Shown here one piece after another: positions 25,847 to 39,412 of a stretch of 64,000 bases of DNA (within the stretch, counting starts at the first letter, position 1; the number at the start of each line of letters is the position of its first letter). The stretch comes from Gnetum montanum (Eukaryota; Streptophyta; Gnetopsida; Gnetales; Gnetaceae), in assembly GCA_015680685.1 (NCBI GenBank), contig MNCI01002011.1:370069-434068 (forward strand). Reading direction: 5' to 3'. Position numbers and translations under genes: made by a program. The notes below the pieces were generated by a model that made no database searches, was not told where the DNA came from, and was given only the letters and a program-made list of their open reading frames with translations.

Positions 25847-27675
25847 ATGGCTGCAATGGCGAGTTCCGTTGCAGGCGGTCTGATGTCCCAGGGTTTGGGT
25901 TTGGATCGCACGTCTGTGTTGTTGAAAAGTTCGTTTTCTTCGAGAAGTACCTGTGCTAGATCGTATCAGAGCCGCAATTCTGCAGGCTTTGGGGCTTTGG
26001 GGCGTTTATCTTGCAAGAACGAGAGGGATTTGACGGGTAAAAAATTGACAATTTCTGGTTTGAAGCCATGCTTGGGACTCGGATTTGAGAGGAATCTGAT
26101 AAGGAATGTTGAGGCAAAGGCGTATGAGGCCAGCTCTTCGGATTATTCCAGTGAACCTAAAATCGAACCGGCTGTGGAAACTGTACCACAGCAGAAAGCT
26201 GGTTCAAGGATTAGAATTGGGATATATTTTTTTGCTTGGTGGACACTAAATGTGATTTTCAACATTTACAATAAGAAAGTGCTGAATGCATTTCCCTTTC
26301 CATGGTTAACATCTACACTGTCTTTGGCTGCTGGATCTCTCATGATGTGGATCTCTTGGGCAACTCGGTTGGTGGAAGCCCCGCGTACCGATTTGGATTT
26401 TTGGAAGACACTGGCACCGGTGAGAGATTCAGGACTCTGTCCCGTTCATCTTAAATGTTTTGGCATTTTATTGGTTTGAATTTGTTAGTAGTTATGAAAG
26501 TTTTCTTTATTGGTTCGATTTGGATACCCGTTCATGCAGTTATCTGTGAAACAAACTGCGTTGACGTTGATTGTTTTGCTTGAGTTTTGCAGGTGGCTAT
26601 TGCTCACACAATAGGACATGTTGCTGCAACTGTTAGTATGTCTAAGGTTGCAGTTTCCTTCACTCACATTATCAAAAGTGCAGAACCAGCTTTCAGTGTT
26701 GTGGTTTCTCGGTTCTTGCTTGGCGAGCATTTTCCGGGCCCAGTGTACATGTCTCTGATCCCCATTATTGGAGGTTGTGCATTGGCTGCGGCAACAGAGT
26801 TGAATTTTAACATGACAGGTTTGGGATAAAGGACCAAAACCATTAATCAGCAAATATCTGAAATTCATTATTCAATTTTTTTCTTTTATCTTCACCCAAC
26901 TTATAATTGTCTGGTACAGTTCTTTTTACCTTTATTTCCTAGAGTGGATAAGTCTTAGCAGTTAAGGCTGATACCATAATCTCTTAAATATTTCAGGGTT
27001 TATGGGTGCTATGATCTCAAATCTGGCCTTTGTCTTTCGCAATATTTTCTCCAAGAGAGGCATGAAAGGGAAGTCAGTGGGAGGGATGAACTACTATGCT
27101 TGTCTTTCCATGCTTTCCTTGGCAATTTTAACTCCATTTGCATTTGCAGTAGAAGGCCCTCAGGCCTGGGCTTTGGGGTGGCGTGAAGCCATGCGAGCAA
27201 TTGGACCTAACTTTGTTTGGTGGGTGTTGAATTGTTCTTGTTACCCTTGTGTTATTATTTCTTAGACAATTTTTTTTGGTTCTCAGATTTTTTGTTGAAA
27301 TTGGTACAGGTGGGTTGCTGCACAGAGCGTTTTTTACCACCTCTACAACCAGGTTTCCTACATGTCATTAGACGAAATTTCACCATTAACATTTAGTATT
27401 GGCAACACTATGAAGAGAGTTTCAGTCATTGCATCATCCATAATTATTTTCCGCACACCCGTGAGACCAATAAATGCGGTTGGTGCAGCCATTGCTATTT
27501 TGGGGACATTTTTGTATTCCCAGGTATATGCTTTTTGACAATTTTTTGCAGTTTTGTTGTAGATATACCTGTTGTGTTCAATAATTTAAATAGTGCTTTG
27601 AGGTTATTGATCATGACAGTTTTTGCTGTCTAATTTTCAAATTGATTTCCCCCATTTCTGCAGGCTAAGCAATAA
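25847..27675 (+). CDS. GPT: Plastid glucose-6-phosphate/phosphate translocator
   Basis: Coding exons: 25847-26419, 26593-26818, 26997-27219, 27310-27523 and 27664-27675 (stop TAA), 415 codons. All introns are GT-AG and 90-178 bp, and phases (0, 1, 2, 0) join cleanly. Residues 1 to about 115 are Ser/Arg-rich and low in acidic residues at first, as in chloroplast transit peptides. From about residue 121 the drug/metabolite-transporter fold begins (IYFFAWWTLNVIFNIYNKKV). Further GPT-typical segments are WLTSTLSLAAGSLMM, SFTHIIKSAEPAFSVVVSR, IIGGCALAAATELNFNM, GAMISNLAFVFRNIFSKRG, NTMKRVSVIASSIIIFRTP and FLYSQAK. The family exchanges glucose 6-phosphate for phosphate across the inner plastid envelope, feeding starch synthesis and the plastid pentose phosphate pathway. 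Sequence is closer to GPT than to triose-phosphate or PEP translocators. The ATG at 25847 (MAAMASS) is chosen because no upstream in-frame ATG exists. No defect was seen. Confidence 0.95.
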
Positions 27676-27919
27676 AACAGAGATTGAGAACTCAAGGAGC
27701 TGTTTCTTCTCTAGGATATGCTGATGCCTGGAGGTTCCTGGACTTTTTGATATAGAAACATTAGGAAGACATTCCAAATGATATGCTTAGCTTTTTTGTT
27801 ACACTGGAACTTGAGTAAATTTAGTACAGCTTAAATTTGGTTTCTTGCATGATTTTTGGCCCGTTAATTTGGTCCTTGATCTCAAGCTTATGTAAGATAT
27901 GAAGTTTTGCGATGGCAAT

Positions 27920-27925
27920 AATAAA
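27920..27925 (+). terminator. Likely polyadenylation signal of GPT
   Basis: AATAAA about 245 bp after the stop codon, followed by T/G-rich sequence. Plant signals are loose, so the exact site is uncertain. Confidence 0.45.
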
Positions 27926-27957
27926 ATAACAATTCGAAATATTTTGCTTCTTACATT

Positions 27958-28320
27958 GTTCGTATCTTGATGTTTTTGTACCTGCAAATTGAGCTACAGT
28001 CCACTGTTCTTTGACTTTTCCGTTTTGGGAATATGTTTTTAAAAATTCTGCAGATCACACCAGTTTCAAGGGAGATATTTGTGTAGGCATTCATCAGACT
28101 TGTCGTAAAATAACTTATAATTAAATTTAATAATCATTGTTCGTGTCTTGACGTTTTTGTACCTGCAAATTGAGCTACATTCCACTGTTCTTTGACTTTT
28201 TCCTTTTGGGAATACGTCTTTAAAAATTCTACAGATTACCAGTTTTAAGGTAGATGTTTGTGTAGGGTTTCATCTGACTTGTCATAAAATAACTTAGAAT
28301 TAAATTTAATAATCATTGTT
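27958..28320. repeat. Tandem duplication, 181 bp x 2, just past GPT
   Basis: Both units contain TTTTTGTACCTGCAAATTGA, CCACTGTTCTTTGACTTTT, ATTCTRCAGAT and ATTAAATTTAATAATCATTG. The units differ mostly by transitions. The first unit begins 30 bp after the GPT poly(A) signal. Confidence 0.92.
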
Positions 28321-31300
28321 GTGCAGACAATTATATTTTTGTTCGTAGTGTTTGCTGTTGTTTCGTAGTTAGCAGTAATAAATGCCTGCTGGATGACATT
28401 CAAACATTTTGTTGTTAATGCCAACTCTCAAATGAATGGTTGTTCAGGCTGGCAAAGATTTTTGAGGCCGAGAAGCAAATTTGAAGCAAATTTGATTGCT
28501 ATATAGTTATGTGTGGTTTTCTGGGCATTTATATTTTAATTTAGTCACTAGGCATTTTCTAATGGCGTTTGGACATTTCAAACACATCGCGATTTTCAAA
28601 GGAGGTTCTGTATGGGGCCTTATGGAGAAATTTCAATGGTACGTACGTGTAAGCTGTATTCGGAATGAAATGGTTCCCTGAAATACCTAAAATAATACAA
28701 CACATAAAGCGTAATTGATTTCATTGCTAACTTTAGTGAAATATTTTAGTTACTTGTTATTATATATAAAGCATAATAAATCACTAGTCAATTTCACGCA
28801 CAAGAAATAGCTAACGCTGTTGTGCAAATATATGTAATTACAAATAGTACTCTTGCAACTGACAAATGAAGGTCAGCGTCTGTTAAAAATTGGTTCAACT
28901 ATCTGTCAGTTCGGTAAATTGTTTGGTCATTTTATATTCTATTTTCTTAACAACTTGGTACATTATGAACTAGAAGGCGGTCACTAGTAACAACTGCTAC
29001 CAAGTGTTTTCCGTTTTGATTTATAATTTTAAAGCTTTTGGACGCCTTGATTGTTAATTCATAAATTATATGCTAGGCGTACAAAATTAGAAAGTTCACT
29101 CTGAACGGATATCAAAGTTGAATCGACTTATCGTCGGTCGTGGGCAGAGTCTCAACTCTTCATAGAAGATTTCTTTTTTACTTTCAATAGGTAAGGTTCA
29201 GGTGAGTGTTTACTATGTGAAGAATGTTTAAACAGGTAGCTATAGCGTATTTTTGTAAACAATATTGTTGACTAATGTCCTACCAACTGGTTCTTTATCG
29301 TGTTTAGCTACAACTATATCGTAATCTCCAAGAGTATGTTCCCCAGCCGGCTGTTCAAGTGCTAAGCTTATATTATATTTTCTGATTTTTTAAATAAAAA
29401 GAACATTTACACAGATTCTTGGTTCAGGAACAAGAAGAGGAATTAAAGACGCTGATTGTTTTTAACTTAAAATATTATTTGAAAGTTGAGTTTTTGCATT
29501 GGTACAATGAATAGCTATCAACGACAGATAGCCTTTGAAAGCATTGTAATTCCTGAGACACTTGTGCCATGACATTCGGAGAGGGAAATATGTCCACAGC
29601 CAATAGTGTTGCTGGGTCAATTTGGGTTTGGTCCAAAGCGTTCAAGTGTTTGTAATTTTCGTTACAAAGTTTCGAAGGGTTGGTAAGGCAGGTAACTGGT
29701 AACTGGTCATGAATTCTTTTTCGATAATCTCTGTGGAAACAGAGTCAATTGGGTGGAGAGAGTTGCGTTTGACTAGACATCAATTCCAGAAACATCCTAA
29801 ACAAAATAATGCATTCAAAATCACACGAGTTAACAACGGACCACAAAGATCTGTGCAGATGCATTTTCAAAAGCATTGACAGGGAACAAGCCTTTGTCCC
29901 TTCACTTATGTGGTCAATCCTGATTTTCTTGTTTGTGAAAACTTTTTGAACGACCGGTTTCCGTTAAAACAGGAACAAAACAATGGAGGGTAAAAAACCA
30001 CGACACCGTTTTTTATCATTGATTTTATTTTTTCTTAGAATGCAGAAACGAGGGTAAAAATTTAAACAAAAACAGAATCATCTGTGTTGTAGATGCAGAA
30101 CCAAAAATTGTGAACTGTGATGCAGTTCGAATCTATTAAAATTCCAAGGGCTTGTATCAGCAACTATCAACTTTTGCGGAACTCTTCAGCTACACTGACC
30201 AATCTCCATGCCTATGCTACAATAATGCCAAATCGTTTCTGAGCACACACAGCGATATAGTTTGAGCATGCCCATATTTATCGTCACACCACATTACCGA
30301 ATAAAGAAAATAAACGAAACCCATTATATTGAAAATTGTGAATAGCATTAACTTGTAGCAGGTACAGTAATGGACGCCTCTGATGCAGCCTGCACATTGG
30401 GGTACTACGAACATCCGCTATGAATTCTGCAACATCATGGTCTTGTCTTGTTCTGAAGATTTTGGAGGATGGAGTTTTCTAAGATCTGAGTTTTGAGTGA
30501 TGCAAATGAAGGCTGGGGCTAGCTTATCTTCTTCTTTTCATCTTATCTTTACCCATCGTTTTCTTCATGTGGCTGTTAGTTGGGTGAGTCCTAAGCTTGT
30601 TATTTTCTTCCCTAAATTACCGCTGCATATGCTGAAGGAGACGGAAAGTCTCAAAAGAATCTGAAGTAACATGCTTTCAGACGGATAACTCTGATCGTGT
30701 TAAACTGCTTGATTTTCTCCTAACAAACCGGCTGAGCCGGGCAAACCCTGCAACATGGTTTTTTGATTTTTCGCCTATTGACCATTGCTTGTTGCGCCAA
30801 CCACCACTGAACGCTGCAGAATTAAATTGGGGGAGGACTCGCAGAAAACCGATTGGAAGGAAGAAAAACCCTTAAATTTATACGCTAAAGGAAAGAAGAC
30901 GAGACTCGATCGAGAGGAAGTTACAGAAACGTTATACCTGTGTCTGAATCTAGAAAACAGACTCTTGTCTCCCAAGGAATTATCCTGTCAAGTCTCTGAA
31001 GGAAATTTTTAACATTTCGTCGAACAATCATGGAAAATTTTGGAAGATAGAACCACTCGTAAACAGCGTATCCAGTTCGAGAAATTGATCCCAGAAAAGA
31101 AATGGTCCGGTGTAAAAAATTTTCCCAGTGAACCGAAAACTCTGTTTTTTCCTTGGTGAATATGATACCTTAACATTTAAGGCTTCCGTACATAACTACT
31201 GTCGCTGATAATGATCGTTGACATTAATTACCAAACGTACGACATAACTAACAACTCTGAAGAAGAAGAAAGAAGAAATTGACGTACGACGGAAGTAACT

Positions 31301-31339
31301 ATTGTGAAGGAGGACGAAGAAATTGAAGGATTGTCAGCA
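28321..31339. other. Intergenic, nothing recognised
   Basis: Unique-looking AT-rich sequence with small open frames only (longest about 75 codons at 30785-31012, without recognisable domain). Confidence 0.5.
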
Positions 31340-31870
31340 AAGAAGAAGAAATTGAACCATTGTTAAGGTTGGCAAAAAGTTAAAGATGATGCCAGACCTA
31401 TTACATTAGTAAAATTTCATAAATTTACCAAGGTTAAGAGTAGAATATGATGTAATTGACATTAATAATTGTGAAGCAGATAGAAGAAGAATTTGATGTC
31501 TAATAGAAGTAATAATTGTGAAAGAGAAAGAAGGAAGAAATTGAACAATTGTTAAGAAAGAAAAAGAAATTGAATTGATTGTTAAGGTTGGTCAAAAGTC
31601 AAAGATGATGTCATAACGTGTGTTATATCGATCAAATTTTATAAATTTACCCAAGTCACAAGTCAAAGATGATGTAACTAATAATATAAGAGGTTATAAT
31701 TAGAAAAGAGAAAGAAGATGAGATTGTTAACCATTGTTAAGGTTGATCAAAACTTGAAGATGATGTCATAATGTGTTACATCAATAAAATTTTATAGATT
31801 TACCACCTAAGCTGAAGATCATATCATAACATATTTACATCAATAAAATTTTATAAATTTACCCAAGTTG
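31340..31870. repeat. Degenerate tandem repeat, about four units
   Basis: A unit reading roughly AATTGAACMATTGTTAAGGTTG, CAAAARTYAAAGATGATGYCA, then TTACATYRATAAAATTT and ATAAATTTACC recurs near 31350, 31560, 31720 and (partial) 31810. Spacers are purine-rich (GAAGAAGAAA). Confidence 0.75.
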
Positions 31871-31899
31871 TATGCAATTGAATCACATGTTCATTCTTA

Positions 31900-32480
31900 A
31901 ATATAGAATAATAAATATTATTAATGAAATTGAAATTGAAATTTCATCACCTATATTTATCCTTTTGATTTATTGGACAATAGAAATATACATGCTATGA
32001 GTTTTGAAAATATCATCAAGAAAATTATGAAATGTTATTGGTAATAATTATAACAAATTAACCAAACTTGCAATTGTAATATCCCATTTATGTTTAATTT
32101 TCTCTAATATAGGACATTGTAAGAAAATGTGGTATTCATCCTCAATGTTATTTGTATTGCATAGTCAGCAACATATTTGTTTTGCACAAGGAAATTTGAG
32201 CCATTTACCTATCATAAGTTTAGCATATTTGTTCTTTACAAGGAATTTTGAGCCATTTAGCTGTTTCAACTTTTAGATGATAAGATTCCATTCATGCTTT
32301 GTTAATCATGCATTGTAAACTATGAGCAATAGCAACAAATAAATAATTTGCCTTTTAATTAAGACTTCCCTAATGCTATTCAAATAAAAATGTTTTTTTC
32401 CTTCTATATGTTGCCTTTGCCGAATTTTTTTCATTAACAAGTCAATTTATAATGTAAAGTAACAAGGATAGTGTATTACA
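31900..32480 (-). mobile_element. 3' part of a LINE, degenerate
   Basis: The minus strand near 32095-32160 reads a C-terminal zinc-like motif C.LCNTNNIEDEYHIFLQC with one stop. That is the C..C...H....C box found at the end of many non-LTR retrotransposon polyproteins. Nearby sequence (GCTATTCAAATAAAAATG near 32372) matches the LINE at 54180-54230, so it belongs to the same family as 52925-56230. RT itself is not readable here. Confidence 0.6.
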
Positions 32481-33134
32481 AGAGGCTTTCCATCATTAAT
32501 GATAGAATGAATACATTTTTAGGGAATTATATTAAACAATCATAGAAAAGAGTAACAATTTTGTGAGTATGCATCCTCTTGAAATGTGAAATTGAAATGC
32601 TTTTTATTATGTCTAGAAACCCTTATGATCTAGCATAGAAAACTATAAATTTGTATATGTTATACTTTTTAATAAACAATTTGGGAATGATAAAAATGCA
32701 TTGAATTAGAATTCTAGGCATATTTTTACAATTGGTGTGGATTTAACTTTAGAATTTTTTAAAAAATTTCTGAATCAATAAGCTGGAATTAAAGTTATTT
32801 TAATTTCATTTAATGAAATTTTTTTACTCCAAGCAAAAGTTTATAAGTGAAATTTGGTTATATGTTTGCTTAATAAAACTTCTTTAAGATGACATTGCTC
32901 AAATCTTTTAGGAAGTTGCATTTGGCTAGTTAGTTTCAGTATAGGTTAGATTCTTGTAGACAATACTAACTTACAATGTTTTAATTTGATTATATATGTT
33001 AAGAGCAAGTATTGGTAAAAAAAAAATTTAACGTTTTAACCCCACATTAAAGATTTCAACCATGAAAGAGCACTTACTATATTTAGTTTAGTTGCTATCT
33101 TGGATATTCAATCACATGTCTCCACCATGCCTTA
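32481..33134. other. Intergenic, probably more LINE-derived sequence
   Basis: AT-rich with no open frame; no clear boundary to the LINE relic on the left. Confidence 0.3.
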
Positions 33135-35606
33135 TGTAACACCCTCCTTCCTACCCTTAAGACAAAGAGCATTACATGGGGTAAAATGAATAACAAAGGT
33201 TGGTCATGGCAGAGTAATAAAATTGATTCATTCTAACGCAACGAAAGGAAGTATGGTTAAGCCATGACCAAGAGGAAGAAGAGATTAATTAACTAGATAG
33301 ATAAATATATATACAAGTAAAAAGGATTTAAATAATAAGCATCCACTAAAGAAATCTTACATTAATAACATTATAAATTTCACAATTATCTCATCTGAAA
33401 CATCTTACATAAAGAAATATGATAAGTTCTCATTGTCACTACATAATTCATAATCCATACAAGTCTACTATAAAAATTCAAGCACATGAATCAAATTAAT
33501 ATACATCTACTTATGAAATAGCAATTATAATTTCAAATAGCATATAATTTCATCTTGTGCTATGAACATCTCCAAGGTACCACATGTACTCCATGCTCTT
33601 CTTGGCCTGAAATATCTATACACAAAACAAAAATATCAATTACCATTGAGCGAGTAACCTTGGCACCATCTTCTGACCGAATTAAGGACATGTCTCATGG
33701 GGGTTAGGTAGGGCATGATAGCTTGTAAAACAATCATTGCAAAACATATCCAAACATACAACCACTGCATTATTCAAGATCATTCATCACAAACATGCAA
33801 AAAATTCAAGACCATACATCTATTAATGCAAAGAATATCCAAACACACAACCACCACAAAAATCCATCAACATGGAACAAAAAATCCACACAAATGCGAA
33901 ACAATTATCCAATAAGAGATTAATCCATTTGACCATTGCAACAGTCCAAAATCATCATCCATTCTTTCCACCCATCAACTAAGCAAACAAGGAGGCTAGC
34001 ACGCACTGCACTTAGTGTCAATGTGTATCAAGTTGTCATGAATACTTTCAAATTCCCAAATCAAAGTTTCCAACAAAATATCAAATTACCATGTGCATGG
34101 ATTTATTATGAGTCTCAATGAGTGAAGGTGATCCATGTGGATCCCCACCAAGGTTCCCAAACATGTCAATGCTAGAGGTATCCCTATGGATACCCATCTC
34201 TAGTGTTTTGAAGGAACCAAACAAGACCAATGAGCCATGGGTCACCCTCTCTTGCCAGATGGGGCCTATAGCAAGAGCCACACTAGTGCACTAACAATGG
34301 GGGTTAATCAAAAAATCAACCCTAGGGAGCCTCATCTCCAACCAGCGACAAACTTGGTGCTAGCTTCATTATCCAAACACACAATAAATAATCAAACAAT
34401 GACATCATCCAGGAATCTCACAATTATCGAAAGATGACAAACCGACATTGATGATGGATGGACTCAACATCATTTCTAAATAAGCCAATAAAAGGACCAT
34501 CAATCCAACATGTCATCCAAAATCCCAAAATATGACATGTTTAGCAACAATTCCAAGTTCAACAATCTAGCATGTCCCAACAAATCCAATGGTTCAAGAA
34601 TCCAACAAAATCCAATTCAATAGATCCAAATCCTCCAAGATTTCAACACCCAATCACAAGGCCATACTTAACAAAATACAAATCCCAGTTGTCCAAAGAT
34701 TCATAGTCAATTAAAAGTCATATCCCTTCAAAAAATTTTAATGGGTAATATCCAACAAAAACTTCAAAAGAGATATAGCAATGCTAAGGATCAAAATCAA
34801 AAAATGATATACATCTCCCAACAACTTCACTAAAATTCAACATCTCAAGTAAGATAATAGGAAAACTGAATAACCACAATAAAACTATCATAACTCACAC
34901 ATGCCTACGAATTTACTCTTAATTAATGATTCCATTGAAAGATAATATCCATAGCTAGTGACTGTAAAAATATTTAAACAATTACAAATTCATAGCAATA
35001 GATATCAATCCAACATTATAGGTAATTAGAAACAGAGATAAAATGAGTGACTAATAATAAATCTCATATAACTCTATCAAACGACCATCTTTTTAACTCG
35101 TTCCACTCTGGTTGGAAATATAACATCCACGTCTAAGTCTCACAAAAATTTTAGAAGAAATTGAGCTACAAATATGGAGATATTAATAGATGAATCTCTT
35201 TGTGAGATTTCTATGTAAATTCAGAAAAATTCAAACAATCCCCAAAGATAGAATCATAACTCTAACCACACATAATAATTTTTAGTGCTTCCACTTAGAT
35301 CTACATGGTATATATGTTGTAAGTATCATATTAAAATTTTAGAATCAACGATGCAATCAAAACAGACATATATCCTCAACTCTAGACCCTACCAAAATTG
35401 CTATGATTTTGGACAATGTTGGAAAAAAATATGTAGTGCCTTATCTACAATAAATTACAATAAGATTCCTCATTAAATTTGTAGATAATTTCTTAATGAA
35501 TCCAACAATAGGTAGATTGCAACTAGATTCTAAATACAGAGAGAGATATAGGCATTTTACTAAGCCCTATGCGAATCATCCTAAACCCTCAAGAGGCAAA
35601 GTTCAT

Positions 35607-36473
35607 TGATGAGTGGTTAGGCACCCATACACTCAACCATACGAATATGAGCGTTCATGCACGATCTAGTTGAACTCTGCAGATGGACTAGTTGTGGTAT
35701 CCAGATGGTTACACGTTGATCGCAGTTCGCTATCTTCCCACCTGGACTAGTATTTACTTGGTCATGTATGGTTTAGTCCAAAGTGATGCGAATGATATGG
35801 TCCTAAACTAGTGCTACTCCTAGAGACAATGGAAAATAAACTTGTTGTAAGCTAACAGGTGATGAGAAGAAAAATCTAAACTAGCCTAAGTGCGATGAGC
35901 ATCCGTCGTTAATCATCCATACACATCTTGAACCTCATGTATTACTTCTAAGATTACTAAGTGCACATTACTTAAGCACTTCTAAATACGCTATTGGGTT
36001 ACCAAGTGGTTACACTTAAATGTTCATGATTAAGTCGTACTCATTCCACATTTAACAACAAGAATTGTAAATGATGGTAAAGAAATATTAATTAAGAAAA
36101 CAATAAATAACAATAACAATTAAATGATTAAAAACTAAGTGAATGCTACAATGATGGAGTAATCTTGATCTTTATTATCGATCATGTGTGTGTCCAAGTA
36201 CGTCACACTCGAATAAAGGTTCCGTACAATTACAATAATCACACTACGGGCATGCACTAGGGAAAGAATAGAAATTAATTAAAAATTGATAAAAAGATTC
36301 TACTCTATACTTGGAAAAATTCCCCCCCCCCTGTTCTTATGCACCCAAATGTGTATTTCTAGGCTTACACAAGAATCACGATATCATGTATTTGATATCA
36401 TTGCCCAGGCCGCAATATTGCATACTTGATATCGAGGATCTGATATCGAGGCTTGGCAAAACATAATTCATCA
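35607..36473 (-). repeat. 3' LTR of the gag-only element
   Basis: 867 bp, flanked on the left by TTCAT. It contains degenerate GATATC modules at about 36375-36445 and a C10 run near 36325. Confidence 0.9.
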
Positions 36474-37869
36474 TATCTCCACGATTGAATAACAACTTGT
36501 CCTCAAGTTAGACAAAATGAGAACGAGTTCGATTGATTACACAGTGGATAGGTATGGGATTATTGACTAACTAAGAATTACTCATGCCACAGTGTGGAAT
36601 TGAACAAAACAAAATTTGGAAAAAGACACAAAATACAAAACTTGTGGAACTCATGTGGTTCTCGGTGGTGGTGGCTCCTCCATGGTTGCCTTTTCTTTGT
36701 CCTGCACTCCAAGCTTCTGAGATTGATACTCTTGAAGAAGTGCCTGAAGTTTCTCCTCTTCTGTTTGAGGATCATCAATCGTCCATGCTGATGTTCCAAT
36801 GTTTGATGGAGTCAGCACTTTCCATGGACATAGTAGCTGCAGGAACACTTGATTGGCCTTGACATACTATGTCACAAATAGCCGTCATTCCTCTTCATAG
36901 GCTCTAGCCTTGACCTCTCCACCTTCTACTTGGCCAAATTGTTTAGTGATAGGAGTTTCGTGATGGATGCTGAATGATTATGCCTCCCACTTTGCATGTT
37001 TTGCATGAGGTCCTTAGTCTCTACCTCCTCTCAGGCATTTAATTGCACCTTTAGATGGTCCTCCTTGCTGTCCTCTTTTAGAGGCCATCTATAATCACAC
37101 AAGGACCGATTGTTAGTAAGGTTGTTTAAAGAAATTTGGTTATCTTATGCCTTACTCATTACCTTTAATAAATGCATAATTCATTGCTTAGTGTGATTCT
37201 AGAGTTAGAAAAAAAATTTCTTTTCAAGGAAATTGTCCTAAAAGTTTAATGTCGAACCTGATCTGTTTAGGTGACACATAAAAGGACATATAATGGTTTT
37301 GAGGAACGTTTGCTAAAATGATGACAAAGAAAAGAATAGATTTGGCAAGGGAGTACTTGGAGGGTATAAAATGATGTGGTGGTGTGCAACAAGTACAAAT
37401 TACAAAAGTCACGCAAGTGGGTCCCCCCCAAAGTAGGTTCCAACCTATAATGTCCTTGCGTAACCACACCTTAAAATGCCCGTAGGCACTAAAAGGGTTC
37501 AATGTAATCCGTACCAGTGTAACAAAACACACACACATGTAAATACCGCCGTGATGAGGTATGAGTTCGATGCTACACAAGACACAAGTCAAAAATTCAT
37601 GAACAGCGAGATGAGGCGAATTGTAGAAGGGATTGTAGAGATCGGGACATGAGGTAACTGACCCAGGGCACAGTAAATCCTGAGTGTAGGGTGTAATTAA
37701 TGTGTCATTAGCCTATCGCTCCAAAATTAAGACCAAGTCCATTCCTCCTATCAGTGACATCGCATTGTTTTATCCAATGATGGGCACCCATAAGAGCACC
37801 ATGATAGCAAGGCATATGATCACTTGGCGTTTTGTCCAAGGGAGGAGTGATTTGAAATTTCTTTGTGGA

Positions 37870-37901
<32 letters not shown>

Positions 37902-38449
37902 TATTTTTTCCTTGATCTTTTCTTGTGTTGTTCTCTTTCTTTCCTTTTTTTTCTAGCCGCTTTGGCACTTTGTCCTTTCCAATAGTGAACCAGAGAAGCT
38001 ACCAACCTTCAAGCATGGGACCCCCTGAATAGCATTGAGTTTCTTTATTAAGTGCCTTTATTACTCTTACTCCCATTTTTCGTTAGATCTACAAGGATCT
38101 TAGTACAACCAGGTTGCATGATAACACCTATAGATGTCACCAAACAGAATTCACAAGTTCCCTTGATGTCACACCCTGGCTATTCCCTCTTAGTCCATCA
38201 TTTTTCACTTTGGGTATAATGAGCACAAAATTACTTTTAAGTTTTCATGATGATAAGAATATCATCGTGAGTAGAACCTGTTATTAATAGAATGGTTGGG
38301 TGGATGTGGTGGGCTTGCTATCCAAATAATTAGTCACCTGAGACTTGATAGCATAAAACAACACCTCAGCCAATGAGTCACATGAGTGTTTTATTCAACA
38401 ATGAGATTACCCATAAAAAGATAAAAAGATGAAATAATAAATAATAAAT
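36474..38449 (-). other. 3' non-coding part of the gag-only element
   Basis: No retroelement domain found. The 36474-36600 portion matches the sequence before the polypurine tract of element 1. A (CA)n(TA)n microsatellite lies at about 37870-37900. Confidence 0.6.
37870..37900. repeat. Microsatellite (CA)n(TA)n
   Basis: About ten CA followed by about six TA dinucleotides. Confidence 0.9.
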
Positions 38450-39335
38450 TGATGAGCGGCTAGGTATCCCTACGCCCAACCATACGAATACGAGCGTTCA
38501 CGCATGATCCGATCGAACTCCGTGGACAAGCTAGTTGTGGTATCTAGATCATTACATGTTGATCGTAGTTTGCTGTCATCCCACCTGGACTAGTATTTGC
38601 TTTGTCACGTATGGTTTAGTCCAGAGTGAGGCGTATGATGTGATCCTAAACTAATGCTACTCCTAGAGACGATGGAGGATAATCTTGATTAAACTAATGA
38701 GCAATAGGAAATGAGTCTAAGCTAGCCTAAGTGCGATGAGCATCCATTCCTTAATCATCCGTACACATCTTGGACCTCATGCACGCTCTTGAGGAGGGCG
38801 CTCTCAGCGAGAACGCTCTCAAGGATTACCAAGCGCAGATCCTAGGTACACTGCCGGGTTACTAAGTAGTCACACTTAAATGCTCATGATTAAGTCGTAC
38901 TCATTCCACATTTAACAACAAGAATAGTAAATGATGATAAATAAATATTAACTAAGAAAGCAATAAATAACAATAACAATTAACAATTAAAGTAGACAAT
39001 TAAAACTAAGTGAATGCTGCAATGATGAAGGAATCTTGATCTTTATTTTTGGTCATGTGCGCGTCCAAGTACGTCACACTCGAATAAAGGTGTCGTACAA
39101 TTACAAACATCACACTGCGGGCATGCACTGGGAAAATAATCTAACTTCTATGGAAATAAACTAAAAGAGTTTAGCTACAAATGACAAAAAGATTCCTAAA
39201 TGAGGAGGAGGGCCCTCTTATTTATAGGCTGGGATAGGCGGCCGCGTAAATGCGGTCGCGGCATCGACGAGGCAGCATATACGGGGCTACGTATATGTGG
39301 CCCAGTTGACTCATCGACTGATTAGCACTTCATCA
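38450..39335 (-). repeat. Solo LTR nested in the gag-only element, TSD TAAAT
   Basis: TGATGAGCGGC to CACTTCATCA, 886 bp, flanked by identical TAAAT (38445-38449 and 39336-39340). The minus-strand TATA box is the complement of CTTATTTATAGG near 39216-39227. The U3 (39235-39300) lacks GATATC and instead has CpG-rich self-complementary pieces such as GCGGCCGCG and ATATACGGGGCTACGTATAT. Confidence 0.93.
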
Positions 39336-39412
39336 TAAATAAAACAACAAATTGAAAGATGAAAAATTGGAAAACAAAAAATTGTAAAATTGAAGTAAAG
39401 GAAAAACATTTA

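Noticed and set aside
30785-31012. 75-codon charged open frame
   Set aside because: No domain, no supporting splice sites or codon bias, and no neighbour context.
34081-34437. Overlapping frames on both strands inside the long solo LTR
   Set aside because: Short, overlapping on both strands, and inside an LTR with no expected coding content.
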